From Borreliella californiensis (GTDB lineage Bacteria > Spirochaetota > Spirochaetia > Borreliales > Borreliaceae): DNA of 64,000 nucleotides. Shown in pieces: positions 55,781 to 64,000 of the stretch (positions within the stretch are counted from its first letter, which is position 1; each line of letters begins with the position of its first letter). The notes below the pieces were generated by a model, which made no database searches, was not told the origin of the DNA, and saw only the letters and a list, made by a program, of their open reading frames with translations. The stretch is from the NCBI RefSeq assembly GCF_014205885.1, contig NZ_JACHFB010000002.1:221965-285964 (forward strand), read 5' to 3'. Position numbers and translations under genes: made by a program.

Positions 55781-56917
55781 TTATAATTTTAATAGTGCAT
55801 TTAAATTCCACCAGTAAACACTAACACCAGTTTTCCCGCCATAAAGTATGCTAAGTATTCCATCTTTAGATAAACTTTCAGAGAGAAATATTAAATTTGG
55901 AGGCTCAATTATAGCTATTTGTGCTTTAATTAAACCTTTGTTGTCTAATTTCCATATTAAATTGTTAGATAAATTTTTCATGTTAGTAGATGCTATTATT
56001 TTGTCTTTTTGTATTTTTATAATGTTGATAAAGCTTTCTTGTTTATCATCTAGTAAGTTTTTAGGAAGAGCGATTTTATTTATTACTTCTAATTCTTTGT
56101 TTTTTTTCAAACTCATTTTATAGATATATTGATCTTTAATTTTAATTCCAAGATCATTTATATTTTCATTGTCACTAATGTTTTCATAGTAAGTAGTTTT
56201 TACATAAAGAGTTTTTTTGTTAACTTCAAAAAAAACCCTGTCTATTGAAATATTGTATTTTTTCTTTTGATTATCTATTGTTTCTAGTAGATTTTTGTTG
56301 ATGTAAATTTTATAAAGTGGAGAAAATTCTTTATCATAAGAATATATTATATATCCTTTGCTATATATTGATATTATTGCAATGTTGCCATGCTCATCAA
56401 CATTAACATCATAAATTTGTGGAAATGGCATCCCGTTTAAGCCTTCTTGACCCAAAATTTCTACAGACGAGTTTTTGTTTAGTATTAGTATTCTCATGAA
56501 GTAAGCAATATTTTCTTTTTGATTGAATTTTGATTGTTTATTATTTAATTTGTCTGCGACAATAATAAAATCTTTTAGCGGGTATATTGCTTGAATTCCT
56601 TCAAAATCTATTTTTTTTATTTTTAAATCAGGGTTTGTTTTAAATATTCCGTTTTGATATGTCTGTATTAGTTTTCCGTATGAGTTAAAAATCATTAATT
56701 TATTTGTTTTTATTTCTGCAATGTACACTAGTCCATTATATGTTTTGATATCAAATTTTGAATTTGTAAATTTGTTATTTAGAGGCATTATTGCACCAGG
56801 AAGTGTTCCAAATGGTATTTTAAATTGTTCTTCTCCTAGTTCGTTTAAAGTTTTAGTATTACATGATATAATTGCAAAAAGCAGGCTTAAAATAAAAGCT
56901 TTGTAGTGTTTTTTCAT
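55781..56917 (-). CDS. Lipoprotein with beta-propeller-like repeats
   Basis: A 378-aa protein with signal peptide MKKHYKAFILSLLFAIISCN, giving a lipidated Cys at 19. The rest has the strand rhythm of a propeller: YNGLVYIAEIKTNKLMIFN, YPLKDFIIVADKLNN, IYDVNVDEHGNIAIISI and DKIIASTNM. It resembles spirochete propeller lipoproteins. It has no catalytic motif. It is divergent from secA across a 61-base gap and first of three envelope genes. Confidence 0.78.
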   Translation of the reverse strand: MKKHYKAFILSLLFAIISCNTKTLNELGEEQFKIPFGTLPGAIMPLNNKFTNSKFDIKTYNGLVYIAEIKTNKLMIFNSYGKLIQTYQNGIFKTNPDLKIKKIDFEGIQAIYPLKDFIIVADKLNNKQSKFNQKENIAYFMRILILNKNSSVEILGQEGLNGMPFPQIYDVNVDEHGNIAIISIYSKGYIIYSYDKEFSPLYKIYINKNLLETIDNQKKKYNISIDRVFFEVNKKTLYVKTTYYENISDNENINDLGIKIKDQYIYKMSLKKNKELEVINKIALPKNLLDDKQESFINIIKIQKDKIIASTNMKNLSNNLIWKLDNKGLIKAQIAIIEPPNLIFLSESLSKDGILSILYGGKTGVSVYWWNLNALLKL

Positions 56918-56939
56918 ATTTTTATATTATTATTTAAAA

Positions 56940-56952
56940 TGACTTTAAGTCA
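56940..56952. promoter_or_regulatory. Palindrome upstream of secA
   Basis: TGACTTTAAGTCA is a 13-base perfect palindrome around a central T, between the divergent lipoprotein and secA starts and just before the secA Shine-Dalgarno (AGGAG, 56960-56964). It could be a binding site for a dimeric regulator. It is not proven. Confidence 0.3.
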
Positions 56953-56978
56953 ATTATTTAGGAGAATTAATACCTACC

Positions 56979-59678
56979 ATGTTAAAAGCAGTACTTGAGA
57001 CAACTATTGGCTCAAAAAGTAAAAGAGATTTAAAAGATTATCTTCCAACTTTAAGAAATATTAATAAGCTTGAGCGTTGGGCATTATTGTTGGCAGATGA
57101 AGATTTTTCAAAGGAAACAGAAAAGCTTAAAGATGAATTAAAATCGGGCAATTCTTTAGAGAATATTTTGGAGCGAGCTTTTACTTTGTCTAGAGAAGCT
57201 GCTAGAAGGCGTCTTAAAGAAAGACCTTATGATGTGCAAATCATTGCCGGACTTGCTCTTCACAAAGGCAAAATAATAGAGATGAAAACAGGGGAAGGAA
57301 AAACTCTCTCCTCAGTTCAAGCAGCGTATTTAAATAGTTTGACAGGAGATGGGGTTATTATTGTTACTGTTAATGACTATCTTGCAGAGCGTGATTCTAA
57401 TTGGATGAAGCCGGTTTTTGATCTTTTGGGTGTTAGCGTGGGGGTTGTTCTATCTAATATGGATTATGAGCTAAGAAAGGCTCAATATGCCAAAGATATT
57501 ACTTATGTTACAAATAATGAACTTGGATTTGATTACCTAAGAGATAATATGCGTTATGACCTGAATGAAAAATCTTTAAGAAAGTTTAATTACTGTATTA
57601 TTGATGAGATTGATTCTATTTTGATCGATGAGGCAAGAACCCCTTTAATTATTTCAGGGCCTACTGAAGGCAACACCAATGCTTATCTTGAAGTTAATTC
57701 TCTTGTATCTTTTTTAAAAGAGTGCTCCAAAGATTCTAAAACAGGTGATTATCCTTTAGAAATAGATGACCTTGATGGTGATTATACCATTGATGAAAAA
57801 GCCAAAAGAATTTCTTTTACTGCTAAGGGGCTTAATAACCTTGAGCAGCTTTTAGTTTCTAAGGGCATTATTAGTGGGTCTATGTATACTGATTCAAATT
57901 TTAATTATGTTCATTACATGACTCAAGCCTTAAAAGCACATTTACTTTTTTTAAAAAATAGAGAATATATTGTTGGTGATTCTGGGGTTGAGATTGTAGA
58001 TGAATTTACCGGGAGAGTTTTAACAGGGCGAAGATATTCTGATGGGCTTCATCAGGCTATTGAGGCTAAAGAAGGAGTTAGAGTTGCTAATGAAAATAAA
58101 ACTATGGCAACTATTACTTTTCAAAATCTATTTAGAATGTTTGATAAAATTTCTGGTATGACAGGTACAGCTGATACAGAAGCTAAGGAATTTCATAAAA
58201 TATATAATCTTGATGTAGTTGTAGTTCCAACAAATAGATTGTTAGCACGAATAGATGAGAATGATACTATTTATTATACGGAAGAATTTAAATTTAATGC
58301 GATTACAGATGAAGTTTATAAAACTTACAAAAAGGGACAACCGGTTTTAGTGGGAACTGTTTCTATTGAAAAATCTGAGATTTTATCAGCCATGTTTAAA
58401 AGTAGGGGGATTAAGCATGAAGTTCTTAATGCAAAAAATCATTCTCGAGAAGCATTTATTATTGCTGAGGCTGGAGCAAAACATGCGGTTACAATAGCAA
58501 CAAATATGGCTGGTCGTGGTACGGATATTAAACTTGGGGGCAATATTGAACACAGAGTTAGAAAAAAAATCGGAACTAATGTAAGTCTTGAAGAATTTCA
58601 AGAGGCTGTTAAAAATGAGAGAGAAAATTACCTAAAAGATTATAATGAGGTTAAAAGTCTTGGTGGGCTATATGTTATTGGTAGTGAACGTCACGAATCA
58701 AGGCGAATAGACAATCAGCTTCGTGGGCGTAGTGGAAGACAGGGTGATCCTGGGCGCTCAAGATTTTATGTGTCGCTTGAGGATGATTTAATGCGTCTTT
58801 TTGCTGGAGACAACCTAAGATCATTAATGGGCAAGCTTGGAATGGCAACAGGAGAGCCTATTACACATTCTCTTTTAACCAAATCTTTGATTAATGCTCA
58901 AAAACGAGTAGAAGACAGAAATTTTGAAATTAGAAAGCATTTATTAGAGTATGACGATGTTATTACAAAGCAAAGAGATTTTATTTATGCCCAGAGAAAC
59001 TCTATTCTTAAAGATACAGCCATTAAGGATCGTATTCTTGTTGCTTTAGAAGAATATCTTAGTTTTTTACTTGAAGGGACAAAAAGCAGTACAGTTTCAA
59101 ATGTTTTTTTAAATGAAGTAAATTCAATTTTTGCCTATATGCTTGAGAGTCTTGGCCCTATTGAAAATATTAATTCTCTTGATTTAAAGGCTAAGCTAAT
59201 GCAAATAGCAAAGGCAAATTTAGATGAAAAGGAAAATTTGATTGGTAGGGATCTTTTTAATGGATTTTTAAGATATGAATATTTGAAAAATATTGATTTT
59301 AAATTTCAAGAACATCTTGCAAATTTAGATTCTTTAAGAGAGGCTGTTTATTTAAGATCTTATGCTAATAAAAATCCAATTACAGAATACAAAGAAGAGG
59401 GATTTTCAATATTTAGCGAACTTATTAAAGACATTAAAGTTTCTACTATAAGGCGTGTTCTTCAGTTAAAATTAGATAGCAATTCTTCCGATTTTAAGTC
59501 AACAAAGAAATCTAGGAATGTTAAGTCAATTCATAAAGAACTTTCTGAAATTGTTATTAATGAGAATAAAAGAGATTCTAATGTTCAAGTGGTTAGAAGT
59601 TTTCCTAAAATAGGTAGAAATGAGGCTTGTTATTGTGGAAGTGGGAAGAAATACAAAAATTGTCATGGCAAAAGTTAA
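56979..59678 (+). CDS. secA: Preprotein translocase ATPase SecA
   Basis: An 899-aa ATPase. Walker A is in [11 protein letters not shown] near residue 105, Walker B in [15 protein letters not shown], and the second nucleotide domain has [15 protein letters not shown] and [15 protein letters not shown]-terminal zinc motif, [16 protein letters not shown], binds SecB or ribosomes in relatives. It drives proteins through SecYEG. The spacing from AGGAG to ATG is 14 bases, which is long. It is followed 14 bases on by sodA. Confidence 0.97.
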   Translation: MLKAVLETTIGSKSKRDLKDYLPTLRNINKLERWALLLADEDFSKETEKLKDELKSGNSLENILERAFTLSREAARRRLKERPYDVQIIAGLALHKGKIIEMKTGEGKTLSSVQAAYLNSLTGDGVIIVTVNDYLAERDSNWMKPVFDLLGVSVGVVLSNMDYELRKAQYAKDITYVTNNELGFDYLRDNMRYDLNEKSLRKFNYCIIDEIDSILIDEARTPLIISGPTEGNTNAYLEVNSLVSFLKECSKDSKTGDYPLEIDDLDGDYTIDEKAKRISFTAKGLNNLEQLLVSKGIISGSMYTDSNFNYVHYMTQALKAHLLFLKNREYIVGDSGVEIVDEFTGRVLTGRRYSDGLHQAIEAKEGVRVANENKTMATITFQNLFRMFDKISGMTGTADTEAKEFHKIYNLDVVVVPTNRLLARIDENDTIYYTEEFKFNAITDEVYKTYKKGQPVLVGTVSIEKSEILSAMFKSRGIKHEVLNAKNHSREAFIIAEAGAKHAVTIATNMAGRGTDIKLGGNIEHRVRKKIGTNVSLEEFQEAVKNERENYLKDYNEVKSLGGLYVIGSERHESRRIDNQLRGRSGRQGDPGRSRFYVSLEDDLMRLFAGDNLRSLMGKLGMATGEPITHSLLTKSLINAQKRVEDRNFEIRKHLLEYDDVITKQRDFIYAQRNSILKDTAIKDRILVALEEYLSFLLEGTKSSTVSNVFLNEVNSIFAYMLESLGPIENINSLDLKAKLMQIAKANLDEKENLIGRDLFNGFLRYEYLKNIDFKFQEHLANLDSLREAVYLRSYANKNPITEYKEEGFSIFSELIKDIKVSTIRRVLQLKLDSNSSDFKSTKKSRNVKSIHKELSEIVINENKRDSNVQVVRSFPKIGRNEACYCGSGKKYKNCHGKS

Positions 59679-59692
59679 AAAGGAGGTTTTTT

Positions 59693-60304
59693 ATGTTTAA
59701 GCTGCCAGAACTTGGTTATGATTATGATGCTGTTGAGCCTTATATTGATGCTAAAACTATGGAAATTCACCATAGCAAGCATCATAATGGTTTTGTAATG
59801 AATTTGAATTCCATTTTGGAAAAAATGGGGAAAATTCATTTAACAGATGTATCAAGCATATTAAAAAATATTCATGATTTTCCAGAAGAATTTCAAACTT
59901 TAATAAGAAATAATGCTGGAGGTTATTCTAACCATACTTTATATTTTAGAACTTTAAGGCCAGGAAACAAGGATAATCTTTTTGAAAAGTTTAAAGACGA
60001 TATTAATGCGGCTTTTGGAAGCTTAGATGTTCTTAAGGCTGATTTGAAAGATACTGCGATGAAAATTTTTGGAAGTGGTTGGGCGTGGTTAGTATTGTGT
60101 CCTGATAGTGGGCTTAAAGTGATTTCAATGCCTAATCAGGATAGTCCTTTAATGAAGTCTTATAAGCCAATTTTAGGTATTGATGTTTGGGAGCATGCCT
60201 ATTATCTTAAATATCAAAATAGAAGAATTGAATATGTTGATGCATTTTTAAAGGCTTTAAATTGGGAAGAAGTTTCAAAAATTTACAATGAAGTTAACAA
60301 TTAG
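59693..60304 (+). CDS. sodA: Superoxide dismutase (Fe/Mn family)
   Basis: A 203-aa enzyme. The metal ligands are in [15 protein letters not shown], and [15 protein letters not shown], with GSGWAWLVL in the core. In Borrelia this enzyme is known to use manganese, which fits a bacterium that lives without iron. The start at 59693 has AAGGAGG upstream, and an earlier start inside secA is ruled out. It converges on nagB with one base between. Confidence 0.95.
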   Translation: MFKLPELGYDYDAVEPYIDAKTMEIHHSKHHNGFVMNLNSILEKMGKIHLTDVSSILKNIHDFPEEFQTLIRNNAGGYSNHTLYFRTLRPGNKDNLFEKFKDDINAAFGSLDVLKADLKDTAMKIFGSGWAWLVLCPDSGLKVISMPNQDSPLMKSYKPILGIDVWEHAYYLKYQNRRIEYVDAFLKALNWEEVSKIYNEVNN

Positions 60305-60305
60305 T

Positions 60306-61112
60306 TTATTTTAATTCATTATTAAAGTTTTCTCTTTCTATGTCATTAAAGTATTCTAATGTTCCAACTTTTAATTCATAAGTTGCATTTTTGTCAGATA
60401 CTATAATTGCGTTTTTATGTAATTGAAGCGTGCTAATTGTCCACATATGGTTAATGCCTTTTTCAATAGCATGCTTTAGTGCTCTTGATTTGCTATGTCC
60501 GCTTACTATTATTAAAATTTCTTGTGAATCCATAATTGTTCCAACTCCAACGGTTAGTGCACTTTTGGGAACTTTTTTCAGATTGCCTTCAAAAAATCTT
60601 GAATTAGCAATGATTGTATCTTGGGTTAAAGTTTTAATTCTTGTTCTTGATGTTAAGGATGAGCCCGGTTCGTTAAAAGCAATGTGACCATCAGGTCCGA
60701 TTCCACCTACAAAAAGCATGATCCCCCCGAAAGATTTGATTTTTTTTTCATATTCTTCACATTCTTTTTCAAGATTTAAAGCATTTCCATTTAGTATATT
60801 TATGTTTTCTTTTTTAATATCAATGTGAGAAAAAAAATTTTTCCACATAAATGAATGGTAGCTTTGAGGATGATTTTTTTCAATTCCTATATATTCATCC
60901 ATGTTAAAAGTTATGACATTTTGAAATGAAATTTTTTTATCTTTATTTAATTCAATTAAATTCTTATACATGCCAATTGGAGAGCTTCCTGTTGGAAGTC
61001 CAAGGATAAACGGTGTTTCTTTCGTTGGGGAAAATTCTTTAATTTTTTGTGCTACGTGATTGGCTGCCCACTTTGATACGTCTTCATATGTAGGCCTGAC
61101 TATTAATCTCAT
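60306..61112 (-). CDS. nagB: Glucosamine-6-phosphate deaminase
   Basis: A 268-aa enzyme turning GlcN-6-P into fructose-6-P and ammonia. It has [27 protein letters not shown], and [17 protein letters not shown] with the catalytic residues. The SRTRIKTL motif and the C-terminal TLEYFND match the allosteric site for GlcNAc-6-P in E. coli NagB, so activation by that sugar is likely. It follows nagA by 27 bases. Confidence 0.95.
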   Translation of the reverse strand: MRLIVRPTYEDVSKWAANHVAQKIKEFSPTKETPFILGLPTGSSPIGMYKNLIELNKDKKISFQNVITFNMDEYIGIEKNHPQSYHSFMWKNFFSHIDIKKENINILNGNALNLEKECEEYEKKIKSFGGIMLFVGGIGPDGHIAFNEPGSSLTSRTRIKTLTQDTIIANSRFFEGNLKKVPKSALTVGVGTIMDSQEILIIVSGHSKSRALKHAIEKGINHMWTISTLQLHKNAIIVSDKNATYELKVGTLEYFNDIERENFNNELK

Positions 61113-61139
61113 TTTGATCTCCTTAAAATGGCTTAAAAG

Positions 61140-62345
61140 CTATAGATTGTTAAAAATTATTTTAGATTCTATCATTGTTAACTTTAGATTAAAATCTTTA
61201 TCTAAGACATTGATGTTTGCATCATATCCATGGCATATTAATCCCTTTTTATCAATGTTTAGGATTCTTGTTGGATTGTAGGAGCTTGCTTGAACAGCGT
61301 CGCTTAAGCTATATCCGAATTCTACTAAATTTTTAAGACCTTGTATCATTGTTAGTGTTGATCCAGCTATTGTGTTGCTTTTCACGCTATGGAATAATCC
61401 ATCTTCTGCAATATAAACTTCATCTCCGTTTGCAATTAGTTTTCCACAAGTTTGACAATTTGGAGTAAGTCCGTCAGTTACAAGCACTATTTTACTTATA
61501 TCTTTAAGCTTTCTAAGCATTAAAACTAATTTTGGGTGTATATGGTGGCCATCTGCAATAATTTCACAAGAAACATCACCATGTATTAATACTGCTCCTA
61601 TTGCATTTGGATTTCTGTGGTCAAGTTTTGACATTGCGTTGAAAAAATGGGTTGTGTGAAGTATCCCAACTTGAAATCCTTCTATCATATTCTCATATGT
61701 TGCATTTGTATGTCCTGCTTGAAGGTTTATATTGTTTTCAAGGCAAAATATTGCAAGCTCTCTCATGCCCTTAAGCTCAGGGGCAACAGTCATTGTACTT
61801 ATGTGTGTTTTTCTTTTACCGTTTGATCCTGTAAATACTCCACCAGCTGCATCTATTAGTTTTTGCATAACTTCAATACTAGGTTCATGAAGATGAGAAA
61901 CAGGGTGCGCCCCTTTTTTTTCAGGAGAAAAAAAAGGTCCTTCAAGGTGAAGTCCCAGAATTTTGGCTCCCTTTTCTTTACCAATTGCTGCTGTGCAAGC
62001 TTTTATTGCTTCAACCATTTCGTCTATTGGTCTTGGATAAAGGGTTGGTAAAAATCCTACTACACCGTATTGTGCTAAATGTTCTGACATTTTAAGTATT
62101 GATTCTGTTGAACACTGGTCTGTTCCATGCCCGTGAAATCCATGAATATGATTGTCGTAAAGTCCAGGAGTTATATAATTGCCTTTTGTGTCAATCATTT
62201 GGTATTCTTTGAGATCCATTTTTTTAAGTCTATCAGATGTTACAATATCAAAAATTTTATCCTCTTTAATGAGAACCGCTGAATTATCGAGTTTATCATT
62301 ACCAGTTAAAACGGATTTTGAGTTGAATAAGCAAAAATTTGGCAT
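61140..62345 (-). CDS. nagA: N-acetylglucosamine-6-phosphate deacetylase
   Basis: A 401-aa metal-dependent amidohydrolase. The HxH motif is in GLYDNHIHGFHGHGT (near 67), then LHLEGPFFSPEKKGAHP, AGHTNATYENM, THFFNAMSKLDHR and LVTDGL with the catalytic Asp. It makes GlcN-6-P for NagB, so chitobiose and wall sugars can feed glycolysis. In the window it forms a two-gene operon with nagB. A TATAGT box lies at 62371-62376 upstream, and AAAGGAAC precedes the ATG. Confidence 0.95.
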   Translation of the reverse strand: MPNFCLFNSKSVLTGNDKLDNSAVLIKEDKIFDIVTSDRLKKMDLKEYQMIDTKGNYITPGLYDNHIHGFHGHGTDQCSTESILKMSEHLAQYGVVGFLPTLYPRPIDEMVEAIKACTAAIGKEKGAKILGLHLEGPFFSPEKKGAHPVSHLHEPSIEVMQKLIDAAGGVFTGSNGKRKTHISTMTVAPELKGMRELAIFCLENNINLQAGHTNATYENMIEGFQVGILHTTHFFNAMSKLDHRNPNAIGAVLIHGDVSCEIIADGHHIHPKLVLMLRKLKDISKIVLVTDGLTPNCQTCGKLIANGDEVYIAEDGLFHSVKSNTIAGSTLTMIQGLKNLVEFGYSLSDAVQASSYNPTRILNIDKKGLICHGYDANINVLDKDFNLKLTMIESKIIFNNL

Positions 62346-62370
62346 TTTTATGTTCCTTTTAATTTATTTT

Positions 62371-62376
62371 ACTATA
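62371..62376 (-). promoter_or_regulatory. Possible -10 box of nagA-nagB
   Basis: TATAGT on the minus strand, 26 bases before the nagA ATG. The -35 at the expected spacing is poor (AAACTT), so activity may depend on a regulator or be weak. Confidence 0.35.
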
Positions 62377-62491
62377 AACATTAATTTTTTTTAAAGTTTT
62401 TGCTTTTTATACTTTTTTATTTTAAATTGTTTAGATGCTTGAAGTTTATGTTTTTTTATTACATATTATGTTTTATTTTCAATTTTATTAA

Positions 62492-62500
62492 TGATATAAT
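62492..62500 (+). promoter_or_regulatory. Extended -10 promoter of fliD
   Basis: TGATATAAT fits TGnTATAAT exactly. The -35 (TTTATT) is weak, as is usual with an extended -10. The expected leader is about 14 bases. Confidence 0.6.
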
Positions 62501-62520
62501 TTATCCTGGAGGGCGTTATT

Positions 62521-64000
62521 TTGGCATCAGGATTTTTTGTTCCTGGACTTGAGAGCAAATATAATACTAAAGAAGTTCGTGAATCCATGCTTAAGTCCGA
62601 TAAAGCTAAAATCGATTCTTCTTTCAAAAAACTTGAATCTTTAGAGCAAGAGAAAAGTGCTTGGCAGTTAATTAATAGAAAAATCTCCACTTTAAATTCT
62701 CTTGCAAAAGAAATTACATCGCTTAACAGTCCTTTTAATCTAATGTCAGGAAATTCTAGTAATAGTGAGGTTTTAACCTTGTCTACTAGATATGGATCTA
62801 AGAATGAGACTCACAAATTAATTGTTGATCAAATAGCATCAGCCGATGTGTTTTTGTCTGCAAATTTTGATCCTAAAAAAGTTACAATTCCAGAGGGAGA
62901 TTATATATTTTTAGTTGGCAAGAAGGAAATTAATATAAAAAGTAATGGTAACATTGATTTACTTGTAAGGGATATTAATAATAAGGGAAAGGGCTTTTTA
63001 TCTGCTAAAATAGTAAAAAGTGATAAAAGTGGAAATAGTCGTTTTGTTTTGCAATCCCTAAAAGAAGGCAAGGAAAACAAGCTTGTTATCAAAGGGGAGG
63101 GATTGTCTTTTGCTAAGCAAATTGGCATTTTAAGTGAACTTAAAACCAATTTTAATCCCAATCTTTCAGATATTGCTTTAAATCAATCTAGCAGTAACAA
63201 TAGACTTGCTTTTGAGAATAATAGTCTTGTTTTAAATCCTCTTTCAGAAGTATCAATTAAAATTCCTGAAGACATTGAAATTACATCTAGGAGTAAAATT
63301 AAATTTGAGGTTAAGTATTTTGATACAGGTTTAGAAGAGTCTGATAGCAGGATTATTTTTAATCCCGGAGGGGCTACATTTAAGGATGCAAAGGTTGACA
63401 GTGAAGATAGTGTAGTTGATCTTGGATCTGATTTTAAAACTCCTTTGGAAAAAAAATATGTTCAAATGAATATGGTTAAAATATATAGTAAGGAGGGTTC
63501 TTTAGATCTTCCTTTAATAAATATTTCAAATAATTTTGAAGAAGTTGAAGTTGATGTTGGAGCTTTTTCTAATCTAGAAGAAATAAATATTGAAAATAAA
63601 GCAAATAATAAGGTAATTGTTATTAGTAATGTTGAAATTTTTGATCCAAAAAATAGAGATGGTCATTTACCAATAAATGCTAAAAGTTTTGCTGAGAATG
63701 CAAAAATTAAATTTGATGGAGTAGATGTTGAGAGAGATTCAAATGTTATTAACGATTTAGTTCCAAATGTGACATTAAGTTTAAAAAAAGCCTCAAGTGA
63801 TATGGTTGAGGCTAAAGTTGAACCAGATTATGAGGGGATTAAGAGGGTTCTTTTGGATTTTATTGGTGCTTATAATGAGGTTCTTGCTGAGATTAATATT
63901 GTAAGCTCCAATGAAGATCAACCTGGCAATCAAAAGTCTAATATAGTTGAAGAGCTGACATATCTTAGTGATTCTCAAAAAGAAGAGGCATATAAAAATT
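62521..64000 (+). CDS. fliD: Flagellar filament cap protein FliD (HAP2), cut by window edge
   Basis: The frame runs from TTG 62521 to the right edge (493 codons). GGAGGG (62508-62513) seven bases upstream fixes TTG as the start; no ATG is available nearby. The product begins MASGFFVPGLESKYNTKEV and keeps the helical FliD N-terminus (ALL-helix region to about residue 70), then a beta-rich middle and IKRVLLDFIGAYNEVLAEI near the edge, typical of the C-terminal helical part. It caps the growing periplasmic filament and, with FlgK and FlgL in this window, forms the hook-associated set. Confidence 0.93.
   Translation, partial: MASGFFVPGLESKYNTKEVRESMLKSDKAKIDSSFKKLESLEQEKSAWQLINRKISTLNSLAKEITSLNSPFNLMSGNSSNSEVLTLSTRYGSKNETHKLIVDQIASADVFLSANFDPKKVTIPEGDYIFLVGKKEINIKSNGNIDLLVRDINNKGKGFLSAKIVKSDKSGNSRFVLQSLKEGKENKLVIKGEGLSFAKQIGILSELKTNFNPNLSDIALNQSSSNNRLAFENNSLVLNPLSEVSIKIPEDIEITSRSKIKFEVKYFDTGLEESDSRIIFNPGGATFKDAKVDSEDSVVDLGSDFKTPLEKKYVQMNMVKIYSKEGSLDLPLINISNNFEEVEVDVGAFSNLEEINIENKANNKVIVISNVEIFDPKNRDGHLPINAKSFAENAKIKFDGVDVERDSNVINDLVPNVTLSLKKASSDMVEAKVEPDYEGIKRVLLDFIGAYNEVLAEINIVSSNEDQPGNQKSNIVEELTYLSDSQKEEAYKN

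Noticed and set aside
1-64000. Mobile elements, prophage or CRISPR arrays
   Set aside because: No transposase, integrase, terminal repeats or spaced short repeats were found; the only tandem array is the tRNA-Phe unit.

Overview
The window is a 64 kb piece of a Lyme-group Borrelia (Borreliella) main chromosome. The support is the very low GC content, the near absence of intergenic DNA, spirochete-specific genes (lmp1, an S2 antigen gene with its paralogue, the flgN-flgK-flgL-fliW-csrA cluster, a Bat/MoxR operon) and a gene order that, from memory, matches the B. burgdorferi chromosome between lmp1 and fliD, shown here in the opposite orientation. No plasmid genes, insertion sequences, prophage or CRISPR arrays were seen. 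Coding runs on both strands in short operons, with many overlaps of 1 to 50 bases.

Layout. 1-4626: galU, an unrecognised helical protein, a secreted TPR protein and lmp1 (cut by the window edge), all on the minus strand. 4712-10738: rsmD, a degenerate HD-GYP protein, three tandem tRNA-Phe genes, hflK-hflC, a CNNM/CorC-type membrane protein and tRNA-Cys. 10853-19623: murE-ddl (peptidoglycan precursors) converge on prfA-prmC-rel and a membrane protein with an M28-peptidase-like domain. 19961-26201: a TPR protein with tatD, a lipoprotein/membrane protein pair, infC-rpmI-rplT, and a small gene with tsaE and tsaB (t6A tRNA modification). 26185-30490: the flagellar hook-junction operon with the FliW-CsrA regulatory pair. 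30574-34459: mnmE-mnmG-rsmG. 34516-41844: a seven-gene MoxR/Bat operon. 41892-50302: infA, dksA, an OmpA-like protein, malQ, a secreted glycosidase-like protein, a Na/Ca exchanger and an unknown. 50329-56917: a small basic protein divergent from a secreted YD-repeat protein, alr, the S2 antigen pair and three small envelope proteins. 56979-64000: secA-sodA, nagA-nagB and the first 493 codons of fliD.

Functional themes. Peptidoglycan synthesis is represented by murE, ddl and alr, amino-sugar use by nagA and nagB, and the stringent response by rel and dksA. Translation factors and tRNA modification are represented by infA, infC, prfA, prmC, tsaB/E and mnmE/G. Late flagellar assembly is represented by flgN, flgK, flgL and fliD, with FliW and CsrA linking it to post-transcriptional control.

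The least expected structures are these: a middle tRNA-Phe copy that looks like a crossover hybrid with a mispaired acceptor stem; an HD-GYP protein that has lost its catalytic motifs; an M28-like membrane protein without metal ligands; a BatD-BatE fusion; and a 29-bp inverted repeat between a 55-aa basic protein gene (too short for routine gene calling) and the YD-repeat protein. Several genes also start a few bases after a -10 box and lack a Shine-Dalgarno sequence.
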